Source of the DNA: Bacteroidales bacterium
GTDB taxonomy: Bacteria; Bacteroidota; Bacteroidia; Bacteroidales; UBA4417
Reading direction: 5' to 3'
Assembly: GCA_025350385.1 (NCBI GenBank)
Contig: JANXXZ010000357.1
Span: 1 to 7,538, forward strand
Length of the DNA stretch: 7,538 bases
Shown here: in pieces, positions 1-7,538 of the stretch
How positions within the stretch are numbered: the stretch's first letter is position 1
Layout of the letters: each line of letters starts with the position of its first letter
The notes under the pieces: model-generated
Databases searched by the model: none
What the model was told of the DNA's origin: nothing
What the model saw: only the letters and a program-made list of their open reading frames with translations
Position numbers and translations under genes: made by a program

Positions 1-1630
1 AATCGGCCATGGCTTCCACCGGTTCAAAAGGGACATGGAATGTCTTAAATCCGTTTATACCTGAAAAAATGATCGTATCCGTAAATTGTTGCCAGTCCGC
101 TCCCATAAAGGTGATTTCAAGATGATTGGAATTGGCATATTCTGTTGCACCTTTTAGTTTTTGGTTTACATGAACCGTTGCATCAAACCCACTCAAACCC
201 GGGGTAACCGTCATTGAGCCGATTGAAAAATTCGGGAACCCGGGTGAAAATACCCAGGCATCAAAGAAATCATCCAGGTTAATTCCTGAATAATTGCCCA
301 GAAAATCGCGCAGATCGCACGTGGAGGCATAGTTATATCCGAATTGCTGAAGGTAGGCTTTCACTCCCCCAAAGAACAGGCTGTCCCCCAGGTAATGGCG
401 CAGTGTGTGAGTAATCTGCCCGCCTTTTTCGTAAACCGTATTTCCGTAGGTGATTGTTTGTGGTATTCCATACAGGGCGTAATATCCGCCATCCTTGGTA
501 TGGGTGAATTGCAGGACCTCTTTCAGTTTCGTCCGGGTGTAGTTTTTTGCAGCATCAATTCCATAGAGATACTCCTGGAAAAGCGATTCACACCAAACGG
601 CCCAGCCTTCGTTAAGCCACATATCTTCGGCCGAAGCACAGGTCATCTTATCGCCAAACCACATATGCGATAATTCATGGGCATACCACCATTCAGATGA
701 AGTGCCTCCACTCCAGCCTGAATATGGATATGAAATGTTCGCAGCATGTTCCATAGCTCCTTCGGCAGTTGCGGTAAAACCAACCCGTTCAAAAGGATAG
801 GGACCAAAATGAGTCTCATAAATCTGTAATATTTCTTTCAGGTGAATGAAAGTACTTTTCACCCTGGCAGTATCAGAAGGCCTGCAATAGAAAGTAATGG
901 GAACCGGTCCATTTATACCGTTATAGCTGTCGCTCACCAGGGCGTAATTGCCGATAGATGCTGAAATAAGGTAGGTTGGCAGGGAATATGTCGTTTTCCA
1001 GTGCCAGGTGCTGGTATTGTTGCCATTACTTAAAACCTCAACAAGTGAACCTCCGCTGATTGCCTTCTTATCATCAGGAACAGTTAAAAATACATCATAC
1101 AGGGCCCGATCGTGAAAATCATCAATGCAGGGAAACCAGGCTTTCCCTAGGTTGTGGGGAATGGCATCAAACCCTACACCCAGGTTAAATGCATAATCGC
1201 CCGAAAATTCAAAACCACCCCAGCCTGAAGCATCAATAAATGGCTTTCCGTGGTAATAAACAGTTGCAACCATTGTATCACCTATACTGACGGGAGTCGG
1301 TAAAGGAATCGACAGATTGGTCCCCGAATGGATGAATCCGTCGATTTTTATATTTCCTGCAAATACCGAATCAACAGTAAGGCTGACAAGTTCGAGTTTT
1401 AATGTAGATAATGTGTTCATCCTTGGCGAACATTGTACTTCGGTGTAACCTTGAATATTTTTTAACGTCAGATCGACATCCGTCAAATGAATGCTATAGT
1501 GAAGTACATCTACTGTATCACTGTAAAGTAAATAAGAGTCCTGAATACATGTGTTTTGCGAATAAACAGCCTGCATTTGCTGTATTGATAAAAAAAATGT
1601 TAAAAAAGCAATAAACTTGGGATAGTTCAT
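1..1630 (-). CDS. Secreted M1-family zinc aminopeptidase, C-terminus cut by window edge
   Basis: Reading the minus strand from ATG at 1630 gives an unbroken frame of 543 codons to the left edge. It is a gluzincin peptidase that should remove N-terminal residues from peptides outside the cytoplasm. A hydrophobic leader (residues about 5-24) ends near VYS-Q, suggesting a signal peptide. The N-terminal beta domain includes WFPCIDD (165-171), typical of M1. The substrate-amine motif reads GAMEH (291-295) rather than the classical GAMEN. Zinc ligands are H318 and H322 with catalytic E319 in HELSH, and E341 in WLNEGW, 18 residues after H322. The catalytic tyrosine is Y400 in VYEKGG, so the active site looks complete. 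A second in-frame ATG at 1654 would add eight residues; I prefer 1630 because the leader then starts next to the hydrophobic core. The gene is divergent from the TolC gene. Many Bacteroidota relatives end in a type IX secretion sorting domain, but that part is outside the window. Family assignment is secure; substrate is unknown. Confidence 0.94.
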   Translation of the reverse strand, partial: MNYPKFIAFLTFFLSIQQMQAVYSQNTCIQDSYLLYSDTVDVLHYSIHLTDVDLTLKNIQGYTEVQCSPRMNTLSTLKLELVSLTVDSVFAGNIKIDGFIHSGTNLSIPLPTPVSIGDTMVATVYYHGKPFIDASGWGGFEFSGDYAFNLGVGFDAIPHNLGKAWFPCIDDFHDRALYDVFLTVPDDKKAISGGSLVEVLSNGNNTSTWHWKTTYSLPTYLISASIGNYALVSDSYNGINGPVPITFYCRPSDTARVKSTFIHLKEILQIYETHFGPYPFERVGFTATAEGAMEHAANISYPYSGWSGGTSSEWWYAHELSHMWFGDKMTCASAEDMWLNEGWAVWCESLFQEYLYGIDAAKNYTRTKLKEVLQFTHTKDGGYYALYGIPQTITYGNTVYEKGGQITHTLRHYLGDSLFFGGVKAYLQQFGYNYASTCDLRDFLGNYSGINLDDFFDAWVFSPGFPNFSIGSMTVTPGLSGFDATVHVNQKLKGATEYANSNHLEITFMGADWQQFTDTIIFSGINGFKTFHVPFEPVEAMAD

Positions 1631-1967
1631 GATTGTTTGATGTATGGAACTCATAACTTTGTAAAGATAATTCAAATTGTAAAAACTCACATTCTTTTCA
1701 TCAGCCCGATTCATCCTGATGCTATTTATGAAATGTCTATTCTGATAAAAAGAAAATACAATGATTTGGATTATGAAAAACATTCTATGAATTCCTTTAC
1801 TGATTATGGGATTAACCGAAAATACTGCCGGATACCTTCTCAATTCAAAATTCTAATCCAATAATTAATAGTTGACATAAAGTAATTGCCATGAGTAAAT
1901 TTTCATACCAATCGAAAAGGATATTATGGCGTATTGCCGGTGACCTATAAAAATAAAATTATTACAC
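1631..1967. other. Divergent intergenic region, promoter-bearing, no credible gene
   Basis: This A/T-rich stretch separates the divergent peptidase and TolC genes and should hold both promoters. On the minus strand TATCTTTA (1669 down to 1662) resembles the Bacteroidota -7 box TAnnTTTG and lies about 31 bases before the peptidase ATG, but I see no matching -33 box. A perfect 6-base inverted repeat, CATCAG at 1699-1704 and CTGATG at 1716-1721, could be a weak hairpin or an operator; it is short enough to be chance. A 75-codon plus-strand frame (1637-1864) has no recognisable domain and no convincing start signal. No RNA gene was recognised. Confidence 0.55.
1871..1903 (+). promoter_or_regulatory. 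Candidate promoter of the TolC/adaptor unit
   Basis: GTTGACA at 1871-1877 is followed, 21 bases after its TTG, by TAAATTTT at 1896-1903. This is near the Bacteroidota primary-sigma pattern of a TTTG-like -33 box and a TAnnTTTG -7 box, with one mismatch in the last base of the -7 box. Transcription would start roughly 55-60 bases before the ATG at 1968. The leader before that ATG is A/T-rich without a Shine-Dalgarno sequence, as is usual in this phylum. This is pattern matching only. Confidence 0.33.
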
Positions 1968-3407
1968 ATGAAAAGAATAGTACTTCTCATTTCGGCCTTT
2001 ATTCTTCTTGGTTCAGTAAATGCCCAGGAGATATGGACGCTCGAAAAATGCATAGAATATGCACTTTCCAATAACATCCAGGTAAAGCAGCAGTTGCTCC
2101 AGGTTGAAGGAACCAAAGCCGATTTGCTGCAGAACAAATTAACAATGCTCCCTTCACTCAATGGATTTGGCTCTCACGGTTACAATTGGGGTAAAACGGT
2201 CGACCGTTACACCAACGCATTTGCCACTGAACGGGTTCAGTCCAATAACTTTTATCTCTCTTCATCGGTAACCTTGTTTGATGGATTTCAAAAAGTTAAC
2301 CAGATGAAACAAAGCCAGGCTAACCTGCAGGCTATGAGGTACGACACCGACAAATTCATGGACGATATCTCACTGAATATTGCAACAGCCTACTTACAGA
2401 TCCTTTTTTACAAGGAAATGCTGAAAACAGCGGAAAACCAGTTGAACGCTACTGAATTACAGGCAAAAAGGCTAAAAATACTGGTTGATGCCGGTTCACT
2501 AGCACAGGGCGATTATTATAACATCGAGGCCCAGCGGGCATCTGAGAATACTGCTGTGGTTGATGCGCAGAATAATCTTGATCTTGCTTACCTCACACTT
2601 GCACAAATGCTCGACCTTCCTTCAACGGCAGGACTTCAGATTGAAACTCCGGATCTTGAACTAGGTTCGCAACCTTCACTTGTTGCAAATGCTGCGCAGG
2701 TTTATGATTATGCTCTGGAGACCCAGCCATCCATTAAAAGTGCCCAATCCAAAGTACAAAGCTCAGAGTATAACCTGTTTCTTGCACAGGGGAGACTGTC
2801 GCCTACTCTTACATTACAAGGTTCTATTGGAACAGGGTATTCAGGAGCTGCAAAAATACTTGATACACTTGTTCCAGGTCCGCCGCAGGCTATTGGTTTT
2901 ACCCTGAGTCCCGAAGGTGTGCCGGTTGATGTGGTTTATAACTATTCCTATGATCCCCGTTATAAAACCAAACCGTTTAACGACCAGATAAAAGACAATA
3001 TCAACAAGTCAATATCCTTAAATCTGAGCATCCCGATTTTTAATGGCTGGTCGACCCGGACTGCCATTAGTAAATCGAAAATGAACGTCCTGAATTCTCA
3101 GTACAATCTGGACCTGAGCAAACTTCAATTACGTAAAAGCATTGAGCAATCCTATGCCGATGCCAAAGCAGCGCTGAACAAATACCAGGCATCAATAACC
3201 GGTGTGGACGCAGCCCGCGAATCTTTCCGTTATGCTGAACAGAAGTTCAATCTGGGTAGCATGAATTCAGTGGACTATAATAACTCAAAGAAGGATTTTG
3301 AAAAAGCCGAATCTAATTTGCTTCAGGCTAAATTCGAGTTTATTTTTAAGACTACCGTTCTTGATTTTTACATGGGCAAACCCATTTCCCTGAAGCGTAA
3401 ATTGTAA
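1968..3407 (+). CDS. TolC-family outer-membrane efflux channel
   Basis: This 479-residue protein belongs to the OEP/TolC family, whose trimers form an outer-membrane beta-barrel and a long periplasmic alpha-helical tunnel used by tripartite exporters. Residues 1-19 are a clear signal peptide (basic MKR, hydrophobic core, VNA before Q20); there is no lipobox cysteine. The mature protein opens with WTLEKCIEYALSNN, the usual first-helix start of Bacteroidota TolC proteins. The two-fold repeat is visible: each half has long Ala/Gln/Asn-rich helices and a barrel strand pair (SVTLFDGFQK near residue 105; LNLSIPIFNGW near 352). Between the strands of the second half lies a Pro/Tyr/Gly-rich stretch, about residues 285-345, that probably forms an extended surface loop. 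Length is normal for the family. The adaptor gene follows after 71 bases without a terminator, so the two are probably co-transcribed. The cargo cannot be deduced. The start is supported by the signal peptide. Confidence 0.95.
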   Translation: MKRIVLLISAFILLGSVNAQEIWTLEKCIEYALSNNIQVKQQLLQVEGTKADLLQNKLTMLPSLNGFGSHGYNWGKTVDRYTNAFATERVQSNNFYLSSSVTLFDGFQKVNQMKQSQANLQAMRYDTDKFMDDISLNIATAYLQILFYKEMLKTAENQLNATELQAKRLKILVDAGSLAQGDYYNIEAQRASENTAVVDAQNNLDLAYLTLAQMLDLPSTAGLQIETPDLELGSQPSLVANAAQVYDYALETQPSIKSAQSKVQSSEYNLFLAQGRLSPTLTLQGSIGTGYSGAAKILDTLVPGPPQAIGFTLSPEGVPVDVVYNYSYDPRYKTKPFNDQIKDNINKSISLNLSIPIFNGWSTRTAISKSKMNVLNSQYNLDLSKLQLRKSIEQSYADAKAALNKYQASITGVDAARESFRYAEQKFNLGSMNSVDYNNSKKDFEKAESNLLQAKFEFIFKTTVLDFYMGKPISLKRKL

Positions 3408-3478
3408 ATTGAAATCTTATTAACTTACAAAACATATCATTCATCCTGTGCAACTAACCATTCAAAAACCATTATACA

Positions 3479-4867
3479 ATGTTTAAGAAAAAAATCCTGA
3501 TCCGCATTCTTATTGGACTGGCGGTTATTTTATTGATAATTTTTGCTGTAGCAAAGAAAAAAGGCTGGATCGGCAAACCCGATGTAAATAAAGTGACCAC
3601 TGAATTGGTGAAAAAGCGCACCATTGTTGAAACTGTTTCAGCCAATGGTAAAATTGCCCCTGAAGTTGAGGTTAAGCTTTCCCCTGATGTATCCGGTGAA
3701 ATCATAGAACTGCTGATCAAAGAGGGCGACCAGGTGAAACCCGGACAATTGCTGGCTAAGATCAACCCTGAAATTTATATTTCAAGCTATGATCGTTCGG
3801 TGGCAGCCCTGAATACGCAACAGGCAAATCTTGCCAACGCAAAAGCACGCCTGGCCCAGGTTAAATCGCAGTTTGTGAATGCAAAGAGCAGCTACGACAG
3901 GAACCTGAAACTTCATGACCAGAAAGCGATTTCTGATGCTGAATACGAAACTTCGAAAGCAAACTTTGAGGTGGCCAGGGCTGAAGTGGATGCTGCTGAC
4001 GAAAGCGTAAGTGCTGCTGCTTATAACATCAAAAGTGCCGAAGCCAGTGTGAAGGAATCGAAGGAAAACCTTTCGAAGACAACCATATTCGCACCTGTAG
4101 GAGGAACCATTTCGAAGCTGAATATCGAAAAAGGTGAACGTGTTGCAGGGGCTTCAACATTTTCGGCTGGTACTGAAATTCTTCGCATTGCTAACCTCCA
4201 GACCATGGAAGTAAGCGTTAGCGTAAATGAGAATGATATTGTCAGGGTTCATCTGCATGATACCGCTCTTATTGAAGTTGATGCTTACCAGAACCGCAAG
4301 TTCAAAGGTATTGTTACCGAAATCAGTACTTCAGCCAATACCGTAGGTGTGAGTGCCGACCAGGTTACTAACTTTGACGTTAAGATCCGCATTTTACCTG
4401 AATCATACAAAGACCTGGTTCCTGCTGACAAACCGAACATTTCTCCATTCCGTCCGGGGATGTCAGCTACGGTGGATATTCAGACCAAGGCCGTTACCAG
4501 TGTTTTGGCTGTTCCCATACAGGCCGTGACTACCCGCATCGACAGCACCAAGGCTAAGGAAGAGAAACTGGCAGCAAAGGATAAGGCCGGAAATACTAGT
4601 GGAAACACAAATGAAGAAGGAAAAGAAGAAGTGAAGAAGACGAACACCCAACAGGTACAGGAGTATGTTTTCATTTATAATAACGGGAAAGTACGAATGG
4701 CAAAGGTTAAGTCGGGTATCCAGGATAATGCCTATATCCAGATAATGGAAGGCATTAAAGATAACGACGAAGTTGTTACGGCTCCATACAGTTTAATCTC
4801 AAAGAAACTCAAGGACGGCGACATTGTTAAAAAAGTAGATAAGAAAGAACTTTATTCTGAGAAGTAA
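3479..4867 (+). CDS. HlyD/MacA-type periplasmic adaptor (membrane fusion protein)
   Basis: This 462-residue protein should bridge an inner-membrane transporter to the TolC channel encoded just upstream. A basic N-terminus (FKKK) precedes one transmembrane helix (about 7-25), so it is anchored by a helix rather than by a lipid. The first lipoyl half is at about 65-97 (LSPDVSGEI, KEGDQVKPGQLL). An alanine-rich coiled-coil hairpin follows at about 100-195, with R141, L145 and S152 matching the R-x3-L-x6-S tip motif known to contact TolC. The second lipoyl half is at 204-220 (FAPVGGTISKLNIEKGE), then the beta-barrel and a membrane-proximal domain. A Lys/Glu-rich, low-complexity segment (353-394) interrupts the C-terminal part. 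The helix anchor and domain order favour a MacA-like ABC partner over an RND pump, though this is inference. No pump gene follows; a terminator begins just after the stop codon. There is no Shine-Dalgarno sequence before the start. Confidence 0.94.
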   Translation: MFKKKILIRILIGLAVILLIIFAVAKKKGWIGKPDVNKVTTELVKKRTIVETVSANGKIAPEVEVKLSPDVSGEIIELLIKEGDQVKPGQLLAKINPEIYISSYDRSVAALNTQQANLANAKARLAQVKSQFVNAKSSYDRNLKLHDQKAISDAEYETSKANFEVARAEVDAADESVSAAAYNIKSAEASVKESKENLSKTTIFAPVGGTISKLNIEKGERVAGASTFSAGTEILRIANLQTMEVSVSVNENDIVRVHLHDTALIEVDAYQNRKFKGIVTEISTSANTVGVSADQVTNFDVKIRILPESYKDLVPADKPNISPFRPGMSATVDIQTKAVTSVLAVPIQAVTTRIDSTKAKEEKLAAKDKAGNTSGNTNEEGKEEVKKTNTQQVQEYVFIYNNGKVRMAKVKSGIQDNAYIQIMEGIKDNDEVVTAPYSLISKKLKDGDIVKKVDKKELYSEK

Positions 4868-4915
4868 AAAAAGCTGCATTCATTTCAGCAGGCCCCCGAA
4901 AGGAGGCTTTTTTTT
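4866..4915 (+). terminator. Rho-independent terminator after the adaptor gene, possibly bidirectional
   Basis: A hairpin at 4892-4907 (GCCCCC, loop GAAA, GGAGGC) has five pairs and one C/A mismatch, and is followed at once by eight T (4908-4915). It ends the TolC/adaptor transcript right after the stop codon at 4865-4867. An A-run followed by GC (4866-4874) can pair with the distal GC and T-run, and CTGC at 4874-4877 can pair with GCAG at 4888-4891 as an alternative stem. The mirrored A and T tracts mean that it could also stop minus-strand transcripts arriving from the convergent gene on the right. Confidence 0.8.
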
Positions 4916-4953
4916 ACCCGGGATATTCGATTTGGTGAGTTGAGGGAATTTAG

Positions 4954-4984
4954 GTGCTCAGTGCTCAGTGCATAGTGCATAGTG
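4954..4984 (+). repeat. Tandem heptamer repeat, GTGCTCA x2 then GTGCATA x2
   Basis: Four contiguous 7-base units are seen: GTGCTCA (4954-4960), GTGCTCA (4961-4967), GTGCATA (4968-4974) and GTGCATA (4975-4981), with a trailing GTG at 4982-4984. All share GTGC-x-x-A. The array is non-coding and lies between the terminator and the convergent DUF5916 gene. It faces a degenerate array on the other strand at 5038-5079. Confidence 0.85.
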
Positions 4985-5032
4985 TAAAATGAATAATGCT
5001 TAGGATTTATTAGTATTTCTTATCTGAAAGTT

Positions 5033-5079
5033 ACTAAGCACCAGTTACCACGCACTAAATATCACGCACTTGTAACCCG
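5033..5079 (-). repeat. Opposed, degenerate 14-base repeat array
   Basis: On the plus strand three units begin with GCAC: GCACCAGTTACCAC (5038-5051), GCACTAAATATCAC (5052-5065) and GCACTTGTAACCCG (5066-5079). Unit 1 shares 10 of 14 bases with unit 2 and 9 of 14 with unit 3. Read on the minus strand they are GTGC-containing units of twice the heptamer length, so this array is an inverted, more degenerate counterpart of the one at 4954-4984. ACTAAGCACC at 5033-5042 is complementary at 9 of 10 positions to GGTGCTCAGT at 4953-4962, so the two arrays could form a long hairpin in RNA. Confidence 0.6.
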
Positions 5080-5114
5080 AAATTCAAATTCAATAAAAGG
5101 TATAAACAGAACAT

Positions 5115-7538
5115 CTATTTTGTTTCCGGCTTTGCTGAAGCCCATTTTTTAATGTACAGGTAATCGAGGTAGTACAAAAACCGGATAGAAAACCCGTTCG
5201 TCTGCGGAGCATTTATGGTATGATTCAGCTCGCGTAAATAAGGAACTATTGTATCCTGATCCTGTGTATAGATAGAATTTTTCCAGACTATGCTAAGTTC
5301 ACTCCCGGGGGCAAAGTTCCATGCAAAGTTCAGATCACCGGTAAAAGCGTTGAAGTTAACATCGGCATTTTTCCCGTAATAAGCCTGCTTGAGAGTACCC
5401 TGTTGATTGAGTGTGTAGTATTCAGTATAACTGGCATTCGACCAGTAATGCCTTAGCCTGAGCGCCAGCGAAATACGGGTATTAAAAATGTACCTCAGGT
5501 TAAGCACGTTGTTCAGAGTCGTAACATCTCTTTTACCGAACCAGCTTGTAGCTATCCCCAGCGTATCATAATTGGTATCCACCCAGCCATAATCAGCCAG
5601 ATTTTTAGTGTAATTCAGGGTCAGTGAAACCATGAAACGATCGGAAAACCTCATACGTGGGGTCACTTCAACGAAATAAGCGAAATTTTTATTTTCAGGT
5701 GAATTAGAAATTCCCGTCACAAATGAAGCACATAGTCTTTTGCGGCCATCGGAATCGATATTCCATGTGAAAGAATAACTCCAGTGACGTTTGTATACCT
5801 TTCCCCAGATACGCGATTCATAATAGTCGTCGCTGCCAATAGGATTTAGGGCAATTTCCAGATAAGTAGCCCAGAAATTCTTAAAAGTGGTACTATTACT
5901 CAGGTTAAAATACAAACCCGTGTAACTGTAAGGTTTTACTAGTGTACTGTATTTCACCTCCAGTAAGGTTTGTGAATAGCGGATTTTCCATACCGGTGAA
6001 AGTAAGATATGCATTACTTTCAGCTGGTTTATCGCGGAGTTGTTATAGGTTAAAAAACCCATTTCGTTTGGGTCATAAGTATTCCCAGTTTCTGAACGTA
6101 ACAGATGATATTGCAGTTTCCCTGTGGGTTTCGAAAGTTTGATCAGGTACTGGTATCCGAGGTCGGTGGAATCACCATCATAATACTTCTGGCTCACATT
6201 CAACCTCCCAAGAAAATTAAAAGTGCTTTTCTTGTTGCTGAGTTTGGATTCAGTGCCGGTGACATTTGCCATATACCTGGTTTTTGGTATATAGTAGTTC
6301 GTATTAATCAGGGTTATATACGAGTTGTTTTTCAGGTTTTTATCAATCACCGAAACATTGTAATTGGTGAATGGCTGGGTCATAATCCTTCGTTTTGATC
6401 CGTCGGTTGTACTTTCCAGTTCCCCCCAGGTATTGGTGGTCATTGCATTGAAGAAGCCAACTCCCAATCCTTTTGAGTTCCGCCCTGATAACTTGGTAGC
6501 ATTGATTATCCTGGTCATTTCCGGGTTCGAAAATACTTTTTCGTATTCAGTTGCACTATCGTAAGGCGCGTAGTAATTGATCGGAGTAGCCCCTACCCTG
6601 CGTGAATAAAATATTCCGCATTTACTGAACAGTTCGGTTGCTTCGGTAAAGAACTGCCGTTTTTCATTATACTGGACTTCAAAAGGTGTAAGGTTGAGGA
6701 TAATGTCGTCCGATTGGACCTGTCCAAAATCGGGAATAAGCATCATATCAAGCGTATATGCTTCATTGATACCATACCGCACATCCATTCCCCCGCGAAC
6801 AGAGTACTGCCAGCCGGGTTTTACAGGATTTTTTTCTGTATAGCCTGCTACATAAGGAGCAAATGATAAACGCATCGGCGGGTTCACCTTTTCTATTCCA
6901 ACCAGTTTACCATAATAGTCTAATACATTCTGTGCACTGTTGTCAATGAATGACCATGTGGACCATTCACCCGCACGCCGGAAGCTTCTCCACATATTGA
7001 AGCCCCATACCTGCTTGTCGACCTTAGGGAACCGTAAAGCAGAATACGGCAATTTAATTTCTGCCTCCCAGCTGCCTGATTTTATTGCAGTAGCACTTTC
7101 CCAAATAGCATCCCAGGTAATATCCTGCCCGACAGCTGAATACTTGCAGTCATTCTGGATTCCGGCCGGGCTTATTTTGAACTCGAACATATTTAACCCA
7201 TCGTTATAAGGCAAAATGTCGAAGGATATCAGGTCAGTATAAAGCTGTTCAAGCTGATCGCGCTTTCCCAGTTCATTGCATATGCTGTCAGGATGCGGAT
7301 CGTACATGATGGCATAAATATACAATGCCACGTCGTCGTAAGCGAATCTTACTTCAGTGCGGTGAGCCGGCGCTGATCCATTGTTTGGCATATATTCAAC
7401 AAAATCACGCGCAGGTAGAATAGTTTGCCAGAAAGGTTCGTCCATTATTGCATCAATTTTTGGCGGCAATTGTATCCTGACGGCCTGGATTGACTTAACC
7501 GCCAGCGAAGCGCTGTCGAGTCGCGCAGGATGATCCCT
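5115..7538 (-). CDS. DUF5916 outer-membrane protein with CBM9-like domain, N-terminus cut by window edge
   Basis: The minus-strand frame is open from the right edge to TAG at 5115-5117, giving 807 visible residues. A TTG at 7467-7469 can be mistaken for a start, but conserved sequence continues upstream (AVRIQ before LPPKIDAIMDE), so the true start and probable signal peptide lie beyond 7538. Residues about 20-200 resemble the CBM9-like/DOMON domain found at the front of DUF5916 proteins: the IDAIMDEPFW segment (28-37), TEVRFAYDDVALYIYA, then WDAIWESAT and IKLPYSALRFP. The family signature NEKRQFF (291-297) and IFYSRRVG (309-316) follows. The remainder is rich in alternating aromatic strands with short turns, as in an outer-membrane beta-barrel, and ends soon after an aromatic strand (FSIRFLYYLDYLYI). 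The biochemical role of the family is not established to my knowledge; carbohydrate or heme binding by the front domain is possible. It converges on the adaptor gene. Confidence 0.9.
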   Translation of the reverse strand, partial: RDHPARLDSASLAVKSIQAVRIQLPPKIDAIMDEPFWQTILPARDFVEYMPNNGSAPAHRTEVRFAYDDVALYIYAIMYDPHPDSICNELGKRDQLEQLYTDLISFDILPYNDGLNMFEFKISPAGIQNDCKYSAVGQDITWDAIWESATAIKSGSWEAEIKLPYSALRFPKVDKQVWGFNMWRSFRRAGEWSTWSFIDNSAQNVLDYYGKLVGIEKVNPPMRLSFAPYVAGYTEKNPVKPGWQYSVRGGMDVRYGINEAYTLDMMLIPDFGQVQSDDIILNLTPFEVQYNEKRQFFTEATELFSKCGIFYSRRVGATPINYYAPYDSATEYEKVFSNPEMTRIINATKLSGRNSKGLGVGFFNAMTTNTWGELESTTDGSKRRIMTQPFTNYNVSVIDKNLKNNSYITLINTNYYIPKTRYMANVTGTESKLSNKKSTFNFLGRLNVSQKYYDGDSTDLGYQYLIKLSKPTGKLQYHLLRSETGNTYDPNEMGFLTYNNSAINQLKVMHILLSPVWKIRYSQTLLEVKYSTLVKPYSYTGLYFNLSNSTTFKNFWATYLEIALNPIGSDDYYESRIWGKVYKRHWSYSFTWNIDSDGRKRLCASFVTGISNSPENKNFAYFVEVTPRMRFSDRFMVSLTLNYTKNLADYGWVDTNYDTLGIATSWFGKRDVTTLNNVLNLRYIFNTRISLALRLRHYWSNASYTEYYTLNQQGTLKQAYYGKNADVNFNAFTGDLNFAWNFAPGSELSIVWKNSIYTQDQDTIVPYLRELNHTINAPQTNGFSIRFLYYLDYLYIKKWASAKPETK

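Noticed and set aside
344..673. 109-codon plus-strand frame
   Set aside because: It is antisense to the zinc-binding region of the M1 peptidase, whose conserved motifs show that the minus strand is the coding one.
1699..1721. CATCAG/CTGATG inverted repeat with an 11-base gap as an operator
   Set aside because: Six-base arms with a long gap are expected by chance in a region of this size, and no known regulator site was recognised, so it is only noted in the intergenic entry.
1637..1864. 75-codon plus-strand frame in the divergent intergenic region
   Set aside because: It has no recognisable domain, signal peptide or ribosome-binding signal, its composition matches A/T-rich non-coding DNA, and it occupies the space where two divergent promoters are expected.
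4954..5079. CRISPR array
   Set aside because: The units are 7 or 14 bases, contiguous, without spacers, and there are no cas genes in the window.
5942..6564. Overlapping plus-strand frames of 66-97 codons
   Set aside because: They are antisense to the continuous DUF5916 frame, overlap one another, and show no family features.

Overview
The window is chromosomal-looking DNA from a member of the Bacteroidota, probably Bacteroidales or a related order. The evidence is the gene families present (a Bacteroidota-style M1 metallopeptidase, a TolC/adaptor pair and a DUF5916 outer-membrane protein), the lack of Shine-Dalgarno sequences before the visible starts, and A/T-rich leaders. No mobile element, integrase, tRNA, rRNA or CRISPR array was seen.

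Layout, left to right. (1) Positions 1-1630, minus strand: a secreted M1-family zinc aminopeptidase whose C-terminus runs off the left edge. (2) Positions 1631-1967: a non-coding divergent promoter region. (3) Positions 1968-4867, plus strand: a two-gene unit encoding a TolC-family outer-membrane channel and a membrane-anchored HlyD/MacA-type periplasmic adaptor. (4) Positions 4868-5114: a convergent intergenic region with a GC-rich hairpin and T-tract terminator, followed by two arrays of GTG-containing short repeats facing each other. (5) Positions 5115-7538, minus strand: a large DUF5916 protein with an N-terminal CBM9-like domain and a predicted outer-membrane beta-barrel. Its frame is open to the right edge, so its true start lies outside the window.

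The channel and adaptor should form the outer-membrane and periplasmic parts of a tripartite export system. The adaptor carries an intact R-x3-L-x6-S hairpin-tip motif of the kind that docks on TolC. No inner-membrane pump follows them: a terminator sits directly after the adaptor, so the ABC or other transporter must be encoded elsewhere. The peptidase and the DUF5916 protein are also exported or envelope proteins, but nothing in the sequence ties them functionally to the export pair. I see no clear undescribed system. The points most worth checking are the pump-less TolC/adaptor pair and the opposed repeat arrays.
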